From Peromyscus leucopus (lineage: Eukaryota > Chordata > Mammalia > Rodentia > Cricetidae): a stretch of DNA of 64,000 nucleotides. This document shows positions 21,255-33,367 of this stretch, one piece after another (the first letter of the stretch is position 1; each line of letters opens with the position of its first letter). The stretch is from assembly GCF_004664715.2 (NCBI RefSeq), contig NC_051082.1, forward strand, positions 7,818,498 to 7,882,497, written 5' to 3'. A model generated the notes under the pieces. That model was not told the DNA's origin and did no database searches. It saw only the letters and a list, made by a program, of their open reading frames with translations. The position numbers and the translations under genes were made by a program.

Positions 21255-21705
21255 ATACCACATGTACTCCCCCAACACAGACACACACAGAGATACAAAC
21301 ACCACACACATACACATGTACCACACACACACATTCACACACACACAAACACATACACACCACACACACACACTTACATACAAACACATACGTATACCAC
21401 AAATGCACACATACACATATATACCATACACACACACACACATTCACACATACACAAACACATACACACCACACACATACTTATATACAAACACATACAT
21501 ATACCACAAATGCACACATACACATATATACCCCCCCACACACACTCCCACATACAAATATACTCAGACACAGAAACACAGATACCACACATATGTACCA
21601 CATACATACTGACACACATACAAATACACATACATACACACATATATACATGCACTCACATGTACAGAAACACATATATGCATACACTGCACACTTCCAC
21701 ATACA
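21255..21705. repeat. CA-rich simple DNA with a 107-bp two-copy higher-order repeat
   Basis: 'ataccacaaatgcacacata' occurs at 21394 and again at 21501, with the flanking CA-rich sequence repeating at the same 107-base offset. Confidence 0.85.
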
Positions 21706-21709
21706 AAAA

Positions 21710-21741
21710 GCATTCTTGGGACATCTGTTGTAGGTCTACAT
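21710..21741 (+). repeat. 32-bp dispersed direct repeat, copy A
   Basis: GCATTCTTGGGACATCTG and the following 14 bases recur at 22407-22438 with one mismatch. The sequence is complex and not part of any SINE or LTR I recognise. Confidence 0.8.
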
Positions 21742-21889
21742 ACACAAAATGAATAAAACGGTAATATCACTAACACAGGCATGGATGCAGATGGCAACAC
21801 ACAGACCCACCCTGCGGCTTCTGGGAACACATTAATTGTTCATTCCTGACAATTGTAAGAAGGATGTGAGAGCAGGGATGTTTTGTAGA

Positions 21890-22015
21890 AAGAAGATTCA
21901 AGCCCTGGTTCTGCCATTCCTTCGTGGGTAAATCATTTGGATCATTTTTCATATATGCAAAATGGAGATTAAACACCTGCACCCAGAACTGTTATGAAGA
22001 TTAAATGTTAACGTG
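21890..22015 (-). repeat. MIR
   Basis: 'ttcaagccctggttctgcca', 'ggtaaatcatttgg' and 'agaactgttatgaagatta' match MIR in reverse complement. Confidence 0.85.
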
Positions 22016-22064
22016 AAGACCGCAGTTGGAACTGAGCTAACCCAGCCTTTCTGCCGACAAGCCT

Positions 22065-22230
22065 CCCTTTCTCCACTTTTCCTACCAAATATTCAACTTA
22101 ACCACTGTTTTCTGACCACCTACTATGTGCTTGGCCCTAGAGAAAGAGTAAGGCAAAAAGAAGGGAGTGCCTACCCGCATGGGGTTCATGAGAAAGTAGA
22201 CAGTGCATGAGACACCTTGATAACGTGCCA
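22065..22230 (+). repeat. L2 fragment
   Basis: 'cacctactatgtgcttggcc' followed by diverged 'ggggttcatgagaaagtaga' in L2 order. Confidence 0.7.
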
Positions 22231-22406
22231 TTCAAGAGACCAAAGGGACATGGAGGAGGGAGAAGAGCCAGCCAGGGTTTGCACGGTAGGAGGGCCACCA
22301 AAGCTTCCTCCAGAGAGCCATGTGTTAGTGCCCATGCTACCCTTGCTCCCCTTCTACCCACCCTCTGTCACCTGTGTGGTAAGGATAGACAGTAACCATA
22401 CTGAAA

Positions 22407-22438
22407 GCATCCTTGGGACATCTGTTGTAGGTCTACAT
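22407..22438 (+). repeat. 32-bp dispersed direct repeat, copy B
   Basis: Partner of 21710-21741, 31 of 32 bases identical. Confidence 0.8.
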
Positions 22439-22539
22439 GACAAATGGCACCAGAGATGACCTCAAGCTGAGGGAGGCTGTTCGCAACCCAGACCTTCTAT
22501 AACAAAAAGACACACACCGTCATCCATGAAGGATCTGTT

Positions 22540-22815
22540 CCAAGACCCACCAGGATGCCTAGACACTGCAGGCTATTCTAAAATCTATATACACATGAAG
22601 GGTTTGTCCTTTATGCATCTATGATAAAGTTTAATACACAAGACAGACAGAATAGGAGGTTAATGAAAATTAAAAGTAAAATAGACTGATCATAACACAC
22701 GGCACTGAGAGAGTTAGTTGGAACTCATTAGCTGTTGACATCTGGCATGTTGGGTTCGTGGCTGATCACAACTGAAACAGCAGAAAGGAAAACTGTGATT
22801 AAGGAGCAACTTGAG
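22540..22815 (+). repeat. MER2-like Tigger DNA transposon relic
   Basis: 'ctgttccaagacccaccagg', 'atgcatctatgataaagttta' and the terminal 'aactgaaacagcagaaagg' reproduce the MER2/Tigger order including its distal end. Non-coding and diverged. Confidence 0.75.
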
Positions 22816-23168
22816 AACCCCAAGCCAGGTGGCCTGAGGCATAGGAATTTGTCATCGATCGTACCAAACAAAATCGAGGAGCAAGGTGTCAGGGAAAGTT
22901 TCCTTCTGTGGGATTCGAGAGTATCCACCCCTGCCTTTCTCTTAGCTCCAGGTCATTTCCTGTCAACCTTTGGCACCTCTAGCTTATAGGCACAGTTGGT
23001 CTATCTTTTTTCCCATGCCTTCTGGTGTGCATGTCTGCCATCTCTCAGATCTAGTTGCTTCTGCAAATACCCTGTTCCCAAATATCAGCCCAGGCTCTAT
23101 GGATTCAGGATTGTTATGTGGGGCTGGGGGATGTCTCCATCAGTAAAGTACTCAGGAAGCAAGCATGA

Positions 23169-23515
23169 TGTGGTAGTTCATGTTGCCACCTTGACAGGCT
23201 CTAAATCGTCCATGAGACAAGGGTCTGGACACACCAGTGAGGTGATATCAAGGTTAAGCTAACTCTGAGCATGTGGGGGATTATCTGGACTGTGTTCACA
23301 GAGGTGGGAAGACCCACCCACTGTGGGTGGTAGCATTCCCTGGGTTGGGATCCTGGACTGAGCACAGAGTATGCTTGCTGCTTCTTAACTATGGATGTTA
23401 TGTGATCAGCACCTTGGGCTCCTGCTGTCTTGATTTCACTATAAGGGCCTGAATCTCTAACACTGATCCAGAATAAACCAGTTCTAAGTTGTTTTTGTCA
23501 GGAAAAGAAACTTAA
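23169..23515 (+). repeat. Old ERVL-type LTR
   Basis: 'gccaccttgacaggctctaa', 'ggtgggaagacccacccact', 'ggttgggatcctggactgag', 'aataaaccagttctaagttg' and 'ttgtcaggaaaagaaactta'. Contains an AATAAA near its 3' end, as expected for a sense-orientation LTR. Confidence 0.8.
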
Positions 23516-23554
23516 ACATGAAGAAGCAAGTGAAGATGTCCAGAACCCATATAA

Positions 23555-23775
23555 AAGCCTGACACAATAGCACATGTGCCTGGAATCCCAGCACCCTCTG
23601 ATCAGATGGGAGGTGCAGATGGGAGAATCCATAGACATTCACAGGACCTGGCACATGGCAGCAATGTGTCCTTGTCTCAAAACAAGATGGAGAACCATGA
23701 AGGACCCAAAGATTGACTTCTGACCTCCAAATGTGCTGAAGTCCATATACAACTCCCCCTGCACTGTGCACCCTC
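23555..23775 (+). repeat. B4-like SINE, 5' truncated
   Basis: 'cctggaatcccagcaccctc', 'ccttgtctcaaaacaagatg' and 'ttgacttctgacctccaaat'. Confidence 0.7.
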
Positions 23776-23779
23776 TCCC

Positions 23780-24770
23780 CCCTGCCCAGAATGGAAATTA
23801 TTTTAGAAAGCTTCATTATGGATGTAGGAGGTGAATTTTCAGAGGTACAGCTCACCTCACTGAATCTTGTCCCCCTTGCCGCTCAATGGTTCCAGAAATA
23901 ATAACGTTAGAAACACCACCATGGGAGCCTATCCATTACCAGCACCAGCTGGTCAGGGTCGCCTCCTCAGGATCGTTGCCAGCCCCTCTTCCAAGCATTC
24001 AGATTCTAGAACCCCAGCCATCCCCATTGTTCCTCTAGCCCTATGAATGATGAGCTACTTCCCGCCTGGTTCCACCTCTGAGTTTTCCCGGTGATCTTTG
24101 GTCCGGGGACTCATGCCCCTGTGTGAGTCCTTCTCCTGTGGCAGAGATGATGGGCTTCCTGTCTCATTCCTCACAGCAGAGGTGATGGGATGCCACCCTG
24201 AGACTGAATGAGGAGACTGATCTCAGCCATGGCTTTTCTCTCTGGCTTGTTCATTCTGATGAAGCCAGCAGCCATGTTGGGAGTCCCCTGTGGAAACATC
24301 TAGGAGGTAAGGACCTCCTCTACCCATAGCCAAAGACTTCACTATAAAAGCCCATGAAGAAACTGAACCTCACCGTGATCACTGGCGCGATCTTGGAAGC
24401 AGATCCCTCCCTCAGAGGAAACTGACCCCAGTTTCAGCTGACATATGGCAGCTGCCTTGTGAAACATCCTGGGACAGCAGACCCAGGGAAGCCATGCCAC
24501 CTACCAGGGTGACGGGCTATGCAGATATTGCAAGTACTGTGTGTTGCATACTGATCCTTTCTTCCTTCCCCACCCTCCAGTCAATGTTGAACCAACTCCC
24601 TGTATTCTGTTTAATTAACTTGCATGATTCCCAACTTACAGATTGGATGCTGGCTGCCTGAAGATGGCAACTGAGCCTTGACCTTAAAGGACACTTGAGG
24701 TGAGCAACACCATCATATGGAGGATTGTTTCAGGAACAGAAACAGTTCTGAAGTTACAAAGTCCTGAAAA
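23780..24770. other. Single-copy DNA, no gene recognised
   Basis: About 1 kb, moderately GC-rich, no long ORF and no identified repeat. Confidence 0.5.
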
Positions 24771-24774
24771 CATT

Positions 24775-25260
24775 CATCCCTTAAACATTGATTGAGTACC
24801 TACTGTCTTTGTTAGGGTTTCTCCTGCTGTGAAGAGACTCCATGACCATGGCAACTCTTATAAATGAAAGCATTTAATTGGGGGCTAGCTTACAATTCAG
24901 AGATTTAGGCCATTATCGTCATGGCATGACATGGCAGTGTGCAGGCAAGCACGATACTGGAGAGGTAGCTGAGAGTTTTACATCTGGATCAGCAGGCAGA
25001 GAGGACAGACAGACAGCAGGAAGGCACTGGGCCTGGCTTGAGCTTCTGAAACCTCAAAGCCCCACCCCCCTGTGACACACTTCCTCCAACAATGCCACAC
25101 CTACTCCAACAAGACCACTCCTCCAATAAAGACCCTCCCTATGAGTTTCTATGGAAACTTATTTTCATCCAAGCCACCACACCTGCTGTGTGTCAGTCCC
25201 AGAGCTAAGTGCTGCAGATGACATTATGGATGAGAAAGTGAGGCTTCCTGGAGATTGCTT
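24775..25260 (+). repeat. L2 split by an MT LTR
   Basis: 'attgattgagtacctac' (to 24803) continues at 25182 with 'cctgctgtgtgtcagtccca' and 'agctaagtgctgcagatgac'. Together they make the typical L2 'gagtacctactatgtgccag' passage. Confidence 0.85.
24804..25181 (-). mobile_element. MT-type ERVL-MaLR LTR
   Basis: Plus-strand TGTCTTTGTTAGGG to CCACCACA, containing 'tgaagagactccatgaccat', 'catttaattgggggctagct' and 'gtgacacacttcctccaaca'. Flanks CCTAC (24799-24803) and CCTGC (25182-25186) are a 5-bp duplication with one mismatch, as expected for ERVL integration. Confidence 0.92.
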
Positions 25261-25739
25261 CAGCGTGGCTCTTTGGTCAGGACAACAAGGAGACAAAAGC
25301 TCAGACACGCCCTGTCCCCACCACCCTGAGCTTCCTCACAACAGATCCCATGTATTCACTGCAGCTTTCTCAATCGAGCCATGAATTAAGTAAATACCCC
25401 CCCCCCCAGTGTGGGCTTCTCATTTGTAAAGGAAAGTCTCCCTCCTGAGAACTGCAGGTCAAGAGGGTCTGGAGGCTGGAGCCAAAGGGAAGCTTTGTAC
25501 AGAAGAAATAGCCCCACTGTATTAAGACAGAGTCACTCCATTTTAATGAGAGAGTGCCCAACTTGGAACAATCTGAGACTCTCATCTGCCCAAGTGGCCA
25601 TGGGCCCTCTGCTGGCCCTGGAGCTAGCTGTAACCAAGACTTGGATTAACAGGATTAAACAAACAGCCTGTTGCTTCTGGCCCCAGCTAGCAGGTCGCCA
25701 GCCATTGCTAAAAGACAGGCTGTAATACAAAGAGCAGCC

Positions 25740-26110
25740 TCCCGGAGGCCACCCATCCCATAAATCATCAGCTGGCGAGGGCTATTGAATTACCTCTGCA
25801 AGATGGATGACGTGGAGCTGGAAGGCCGTCTGATAAAGTTTCCTTCTAAATAATTCCGTGTAGAAAGCTGGGTTGAGAAATGGGGTCTTTCTACCAGCTT
25901 GGCCCCGGTTGTACTACCTCTGCCAAGTGCCTCTAAGATAAACACATTTCCTTGTGGGCTGCCAGGGTGTCGGCAAGGAAAAAAGAAAACTCACTGCTAA
26001 TCCCCATGGAAGTATCTACCGCCACCTGAGGCCCAAACAATGTTTTTACTACAATCGTCATTTATTATTATTATCTGTAATACTAACTTAATAAGAGCTA
26101 TCATCCTTTA
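25740..26110. other. Candidate conserved non-coding element
   Basis: Repeat-free, with CTGATAAAG and AAGATAAAC GATA cores, CCATAAATCATC, ATTGAATTACC and AAACAATGTTTTTAC (SOX/FOX-like). A regulatory role is inferred. Confidence 0.3.
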
Positions 26111-26264
26111 TTATCTGTTTCCTAAACTCAAACTAATTTGAAGATCAGGATTTAACATCACCTGGCCTTTGGATCCATTTTGCCTAGACCAATAGGCATA
26201 CAGGAAGTGCCCTGTGCATATTTGAGAACTGGGTAAATCAAATGACTGATCAATGTGTAAATAA

Positions 26265-26500
26265 CAATAGTAACTATCCTCCATTAAACATATTTTATGT
26301 GGCTTGGGAATGGGCAAAGCACTTGAGCTTATTAAATCATAAAACGATTAGGATCATAAAACCATATAGGATATGGTTCTGTCACTCTCTTCATTTGATT
26401 GATGAAACTATTAAATCTCAGAGAGGTGACATGACCAATATCATATGCTGGTGGATGTCAGAGATAGAACTCGAACCCAGGTTCTCCAGGAGTCCGAAAA
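26265..26500 (+). repeat. MIR
   Basis: 'gatgaaactattaaatctca', 'gagaggtgacatgacca' and 'gaactcgaacccaggttctc' match the MIR core and 3' half. Confidence 0.85.
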
Positions 26501-26629
26501 GTTGTCCCTACAAAGATCCAAGCAGTAGATAATATAGGCCTTGCAAGATGTGTTGTCTCTGTTGCAGCTACTTGCCTACATTCCAACAATGAAAAAACAA
26601 AGACAATCATACTTGATACAGAAGCAAGG

Positions 26630-26705
26630 AACCATCATTGTGTCCCAATAAAACTTTATTTACACAAACAGGCAGAGGGCCAAATTGGACCCATGGGTTG
26701 TGGTA
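26630..26705 (+). repeat. hAT-Charlie-type relic
   Basis: 'cccaataaaactttatttac' followed by 'ggcagagggccaaattggac' and 'ccatgggttgtgg' resembles the terminal part of a mammalian Charlie family. The exact family is not known. Confidence 0.55.
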
Positions 26706-26944
26706 TGAAAATATCTACTCCATTTGCACTTTGTTTCTCCTTCCACATATCTGTTTCGATATGGAAAATGTGATAGCTCTTCATGAGTTAACCTTATTCA
26801 ATTTATTCATAACTCCTTTATTGTTTCCTTCAATGATTCTGGCACCACAGGAAATATGGAGATTTTGTTAGTTATGAAGCTAAGATGTGTCTTGTATTTC
26901 AGCCATTTGTTGGCTATAAGGAAAGGACCTATGATGCTATAAAA

Positions 26945-27165
26945 GCAGAAAATCCCCAAATCTCAGTGACCTAGCATACAACTCGTACAGAGGTCCCAAG
27001 TTTGGTCCCCAGAATCCACTTCAGGAACCTTAGAACCACTTGTAACTCTAGCTCCAGGGCATCTAACAACCTCTTCCAGCTTCCATGGGTATTGCACTCA
27101 CATGGCATGCACACATACATGCAGATGCATAGATACATAGGTAAAAATAAGTCTCCAGACAATGT
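26945..27165 (+). repeat. B2/B3-type SINE
   Basis: 'aggtcccaagtttggtcccc', 'cacttgtaactctagctcca', 'tggcatgcacacatacatgc'. Confidence 0.8.
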
Positions 27166-27654
27166 CATTATGTACACAGAGTTGGGGAAGGGCACGAAAA
27201 TCACTGCCAATTGAGAGACTCTTGGTTTAAAACAAGTTATTACCATTTTATGAACTGGTCTGGTCACCATCTCTCCCAGAGAGTTCCCCATCCCAGTGCG
27301 ACAAGAACCCAAGATACCTCCCGTTGCGACTCTGCCCTATCAAAGTCCTGGACCCTCCATCACACATAGTGGAGAGCATGGCCCTCTCAACTTGCTCAGA
27401 ACAAAAGCTCTAGAGGGGGGGGAAGGGCAGAGTATGTGGGCATTGGTCCTCATCATGCCACTCAAGAAATACTGTGACCACCTCTTCTAATCAATAATAA
27501 TGTAATTTTGAGGATATCTATGTGAGCAACACATATTTTCTCCATTCACAGCATGCTCATATTCTTAGGGGACCTTCCACATGGTCTCCCTCCCTAGATG
27601 ATAGAACTACAGGGAGGTCAGTGGCCGCTCAGGAAGGGGGAATCAGTTGCCTTG

Positions 27655-27895
27655 GTATTAAATTCCCACATAGGTTGTCCAGTCTCAAGTGACCAACCCC
27701 AGACACACGTACATAAGAGCAAAACTAAATGGACTCAGTAAGGTACACATGTGTAGATATAAAAAATGCACATATACATGAAATAATAATAATTTAAAAG
27801 ATCGTAAACTGTGGGAGAAGTTGGAGAGGAAGAGGGTGGAAGTAATATAGATGCAGTGCTTGTATGAAATTTGAAAAAAAAATAAAACAAAGGCC
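27655..27895 (+). mobile_element. Rodent L1 3'UTR
   Basis: 'ggttgtccagtctcaagtga', 'agcaaaactaaatggactca', 'gttggagaggaagagg' and a terminal 'atgaaatttg' plus A-rich tail match the rodent L1 (Lx/L1) 3' end. No ORF2 is attached, so it is a 5'-truncated copy. Confidence 0.85.
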
Positions 27896-28204
27896 TGTGC
27901 ATTTAGTAATGGGACTACTGTAAAGAGTACATATAGAAACTAGAATAAACTCAACTCTGTGATCTCCCTGGTCCTAGACCTCTGGAACCCCATGTAAGAA
28001 CCCAAATCAATACATTAAGCGTTTGAACTCAAGGGCTCTTTTCTTCCTTTGTTCTCCTACCATTTGTATGCCCTGAAACAGGGAACTCAACTGGATCAGT
28101 TTGCAGCCCATAATGAGTCTGTTGGCTAGACCACTTCCAAGTTCTAATAATCTGATCCTGTTGAATCATGCTGTAACTACTAACAAACAGCCCCAAGGAA
28201 AACC

Positions 28205-28262
28205 AGCAACACAGTTGTTCTCCAATAAAACTTTATTTATATAGACGGAGGGCCATAGAGTG
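28205..28262 (+). repeat. hAT-Charlie-type relic
   Basis: 'ccaataaaactttatttata' and 'ggagggcc' repeat the motif seen at 26645. Confidence 0.45.
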
Positions 28263-29004
28263 ACACCTCTATTCTTTACAATTACATGGCACTAACTCCC
28301 CTGGACTTTGCATCCCTTGTTTGCATATGGAGCATGGAAGCCTTGGAGTAATAGATATACGTCCCTGTTGTGTCCCCAAACAAATCTGTTTCCACACTGG
28401 CCCACATCTTCTTTATTATAGACTTATTGAGAAGCAGCTTCATTCCCATTCATGAAACAGAGGGTAAAGAAAACCATGGAATCTATGACTCAGAGTTTTG
28501 TCTCAGGCATGACATCAACATTCATATCTACTGGAATTCATTCTGCTGAGGAAAGTCATGGAGTTCATGACCTCTGACATTCATGGGGCAGGAAATAGAC
28601 TTATACTCTGGAAGGGACACCAGAAAGGAGCCTTACTCGGCAGGCAGATGGATCTATCAACTAGAGAAGGACTCTAGTATAGAGAGACCAGAGTATGCTA
28701 CTGAGCACTCCATAAAGCACAGAACAGAGAGTTCCAGAGCCAAGAGTTTCAAACAAATGCCTTGCATACTTAGTATAATATACCATAGTAGTTGTCCATT
28801 TTGGCCCACTGAGGGAGACTTGCAGTTTTTAAAAGCATTTTTAGTGGTCACAACAGGGAAAATATCGCCAAAATCTAAATGGACAGAGCCTAAGAATATT
28901 GACAACATTCTATAAGGAACAAGCTAACCCCTCTGTAGCAACGTGTCCTGCCCAAAATGTCAAGAGGGTTGGGATTTGGAAAGTCCAAACCATTACACAA
29001 GGCA

Positions 29005-29190
29005 GCTAGATCCTTTTATTCATTCATTCACTCATCACTAATCAATGATTATCGAATGTATATTGAGTTCCAGGCAGCGAACAAGGCCCAGAGGGTGTAA
29101 TAGCTAAAATAAACATGTTCCTGTCTGAATGGACTTTACAGTCTAGTTGGGAAGGCAGACATTAAGCAAGCAATCAGACAAATGAGCATT
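29005..29190 (+). repeat. L2 fragment
   Basis: 'attgagttccaggcagcgaa', 'atgttcctgtctgaatggac', 'tttacagtctagttggga' in L2 order. Confidence 0.85.
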
Positions 29191-29194
29191 TCAT

Positions 29195-29960
29195 TACAAA
29201 AATAAATGAAGGGATGGAACAGAGTCCCTGAGTCTCCCACAGCCTGTTGGGAAAGGAGCTGGAAGGTTCGGGAAGACTTGGCCAAGAGAGGAACCAGGAA
29301 TAGTATCTAGGAATGAGCTAAACAGGAAGGAAGAGAGATGTATTGCAGAGAGTTGAGAAGAGCATGCTGGGCTGGGGCAGGATGTGGGATGTGTGCACAG
29401 GAAGTCACAGATGTTGGTCCACGACACAGCAGGTGTCAGGAACCTGATTCCTTAGCACCATGTAGGGCAGGCTCGCTCTTTGCCTTATAAGCATGGAGAC
29501 TCCAACCCATTTTAAGCAAGGAATGAATAATCCACTTTTGTCCTTTGGAAAAATTATCCAGGCTGCACTGTGGAGAATGGTGTGGGTGGGGGGTAGAGTG
29601 GATGAAGGAGCACCATTTCAGACTGTTACCGTCCTGCCCGTGAAGGATGATGGGAGCACAGTGCTGGGTGGGGGGGGGAGAGAGAGAAAAGTAAGTATGC
29701 CTGAGAGCTAATTAAGATGTGAGATCTGACAGAGACATCTTCTAAAGCCTCTCTGACCTTTGTAACTAGAGGGATGGTGGTGGGTTGTAGAAAACACAGA
29801 AGGACCAGATATGGAAGAAGATGAGCAGAAAGACAATATATTCCATACTAGCACTAGACTGTGAGTTTAAGCAGTAGCTAAGGCAGCCATAAGAAAACAA
29901 GAAAGTGGCTGTGTGAACGTCTGTAATCCACAGACGCAAAGCTAAAGCCAGTCATAGAAG
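29195..29960. other. Single-copy DNA, no gene recognised
   Basis: Contains two G-rich runs near 29590 and 29670. No identified repeat. Confidence 0.45.
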
Positions 29961-29964
29961 CATC

Positions 29965-30274
29965 TGTAATCAGAGGCAGGGACATGTTCAGTATGAGGAT
30001 CTGAGTTCAAATCCTCAGCACCTGTGTTAAAAATGGCTAAGGCTGTTTGTACGTGGTAGAGACAGAGACAGGAGGGTCACTGGAGCTTACCAACTGCCAC
30101 TCTTGCTCTAGGTTCATCAAGAGACCCCGTCTGAAGGTTGACATCTACTCTGGCCTCTGTGCATACAGTACACACTCCCATACACATTTACACACATTTG
30201 TACATATACCACATACTACGTCCAAGACACACACCCTATACACACACAAACACATACACCACATATATACACAC

Positions 30275-30315
<41 letters not shown>
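29965..30315 (+). repeat. B4 SINE with (CA)n tail
   Basis: 'gggacatgttcagtatgagg', 'gttcaaatcctcagcacctg', 'catctactctggcctctgtg', then CA-rich tail ending in a pure CA run at 30279-30315. Confidence 0.8.
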
Positions 30316-30318
<3 letters not shown>

Positions 30319-30375
30319 GGGGATCTCTAGTGCATAGATGCCAGAACCATCCATGAGAGCCACTGGATTCGACCC

Positions 30376-30831
30376 TGTTCTAGCTTCATTTCTGTTACTA
30401 TAATAAAACACCTGCACCAAAACCAATATAGGTTAGAAAAAGGGTTTGTTTGGCTTCAATTCTGGGTCACAGTCCCTCATGGAGGGAGGTCAAGGCAAGG
30501 GCTTGAAGGTGGGATTACTTGCTATTTCACACAGTATCTGTTCCGACCCAGGACTCACTTCACAGTCAAAGAAGTCTGGCAGGAGTGACGGAGGATGCTG
30601 ATTGCTGGCTGGCAGGAGATTACGCTCAGCTAGCTTTCTGGTATAATTCCCGATCACTTGCCTAGACAATGGTGTTGCCCACAGTGGGCTGGACTCTCCT
30701 ACATCAGTTAACCACACAATCCCTCATTGATAATACCAGAAGCCAGACTGATCATCCAGTTCCTCAACTGAGATTCTATTCCAAGAATATTCTAAGTTCT
30801 GTCAAGTTGACAGTTAAACCTTACCAGGACA
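30376..30831 (-). mobile_element. ERVL-type LTR, 456 bp
   Basis: TGTTCTAGC to CCAGGACA on plus, with 'aaagggtttgtttggcttca', 'gtcaaggcaagggcttgaag' and 'tctgtcaagttgacagttaa'. Flanks GACCC (30371-30375) and GACCT (30832-30836) are a 5-bp duplication with one mismatch. Confidence 0.85.
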
Positions 30832-30839
30832 GACCTCAT

Positions 30840-33365
30840 CCCTAGTAACCATTATGACTCCAAGAGTAGAACCACGCACTCACTTCTCTAAGAATCTAAC
30901 CCTCGGTCAATAGCCTTAGATGTTTGTAGGTCCAACGTTGCCCTCGAGGGCTAGTAACTCAGTACAAATAAGCACAAACAAGATTATGGTGGACCTAGGT
31001 ATGTACTTACAACATATTTCTTCATAGGCATGTCTCAAAACATTCTTGCCCTTCCATGTCTAATCTTGAGTAATTCACTCCACCCTGATTGAAATGTTTG
31101 CCTGTAAAATGACCTCCAGACTTCAACAGGATAAAAAAATTATAGCATTTGGGGTTTATATTGGTAGGACCCATTAGTCTGATGATATCAAGTAGATCTC
31201 CTCTCATGTGTCAATTTTAATTGATTGATGGTAGATGCATGAATAGACTGAGAAGAATTAAGCTGAAGAAAAAAATTCAGTAACAAAAACCAAGCAATAG
31301 ATTAGTGATGTCTGCCATGGGTTTGATGTGGGAAAGTGTAGGGCACTTACTGTTCTGTTTTCAACAAATTTATCATTTTGTGTATTGGTAAAATGTATTT
31401 GACAAGACTGTATTTATAAATTTTATAAATTTTTAGTGATCAGTCTACTACTTTGTTGTAATGTCTTTATTTTTCTTTCAGGAATTATGACCCAGTAATA
31501 TGAGTTTCTGGCAATTCTTTGCTCTGAAATAGTGTAATTTTGCTATTATTTTTACCCTTAAATACTTGATAAAATATGGCTGTAGTGATGAAGAAGGGCA
31601 GGTAAAGGGAGGTTTTAAGTTATGGTTTCAACTTCTTTAAATATAAATACAAGACTATTTACTTTTTGTTGATGCTTCTAATAATATTAAGCTATGTTTT
31701 TCTACAAATCTGTGATTTAACATAAAAACGTTAAAAGAGTTTAAAAAAAAAAAAGAGCAGTTAGGTGATTATCTTCCCCTCTCTCATGCCATGCCCTTAA
31801 CAGACATCACTAATCAACTGCTGTTTCTCGCTATCTGACTCCTCAGTCTAACTCTCCTTCTTTGAAAGGTGAAGCTGCTAAAGCTGGGCTGTGGTTATTG
31901 CCGTGCCCCAGGTTGTGTAGTAGAGGACAGATCCAGTCCAAGAGTTTGGATTTTCAGAACCCGTGCTCTCAATCTGCGGCATCCAGATCTAGCCCCCTCC
32001 CGGAAGCCGCAGGGTATGTCTTGGACTCTTTCTAGAAATGACTCAGATAGGCATTCTAAATGCCCACACGCTGCAATGTTTAGCACAACCTCGTGAGAGA
32101 GTGAAAGAACCATGGGGGGTAAAGCGGTTGAATCTTAGATCTTAGCTGATCTTTCCTACTGTACAAAGCTCTATGAAAACAAAACAAACAAAAGCTCCCA
32201 CGGAAAGCAAGAGAGTGAAGCTTCTCTATTTGGCTCTTTCGGGGCTGTCCCAGAAAGCACTCCGCACTCCCTACTCAGAGCCTCCAACTCAGTGCACAAA
32301 GCCAGCCTGTCCATGCCGATTATTCTTGCCTGAGTCTCGGCTGGGACACTGGGAAATGAAGCCCCAGGGACCTTTCTGTCTGTTGTGACCTACTTAGATG
32401 CGACATGCCTGATGAGGTCTGGAGTGGCACTAATGGGGATGGACAAGAAGGTAGCCTTCGAGCGGCCCAGGGGAGATGAGCTCACCGACTGGCCTACCAC
32501 ATTCCTGGGGGGAAAGGTCTGTCCAGAGGAAAGGCGTGTATTAAATCTGACCCCAGAGACCTGCTTAGCACATCCCAGCGGTGCCCTTGTATGCTCATAA
32601 AATAGTCAGGACTTCTTAATGTGGCCTCCAAGTCACGGCCACTCCATACTCCTCCTTCCGCCCTTCCCCCCAGTCTCTGCCCTCTTGGAGAAAGACTGGA
32701 CTATTTTTAGTTTCAAAATGGCAAGACTTTCTGCTGTTGCTTTGGGCCTTTGCTTAGATGATTCCCTTTGACACTGTTCTTCTCCTTGGTCTTGCCCTGT
32801 AGGAGCCTCGGGGTTACAGTTCTGCTGTCACTCAGTGGGGGTGGGGGGGGGATTGCTTCCCCAGCACAGGACTGGACCTGGCTCTGTGCTTCCACAGCCC
32901 ACAGCACATCACCCTGTGGACATGCTTGTGTGTTGTTTGGGAATAATCTGCCTGCTGTTCACCAGCACCTCCCTCCAGACTGTGGACTGCTTGCCCTCCA
33001 CCTGACTCCACCTCAATCCCATGATCAACCCATGGCTCAATGTCATCCTTTAAATGTCTATAAACATGTCAGGCTTGCCATGTCTAATCCTAAGCTCCCA
33101 AGAGCACCTCCTGCCCACCCCGCCCCCACCCACAAGTCCATTCTGTCCGTATTCCCATTGAAGCTCCACTCCTTTGATGGCTCAGCTTGACATCATCTCT
33201 CTAACATGACCCACAATTTATCCATCATGAACTGAAGTGCTTCCAGAATCTAGCCATTCCCCAACACCTTGGTGTTGCTAGTCTAATCTCAGACATCGTT
33301 GTCCTCCACCCACATCACTGCAAAAGACCCCTGACCAGCCTCTCTGGTCCTCCCTGGATGCTCTA
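30840..33365. other. Single-copy DNA, no gene recognised
   Basis: AT-rich at 31200-31760, then of ordinary composition. ORFs are short and unremarkable. A G8 run lies near 32848. Confidence 0.5.
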
Positions 33366-33367
33366 AG

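Noticed and set aside
21231..21752. His/Thr-rich ORF of 173 codons
   Set aside because: It arises from CA-rich simple sequence; no non-repeat extension of interest.
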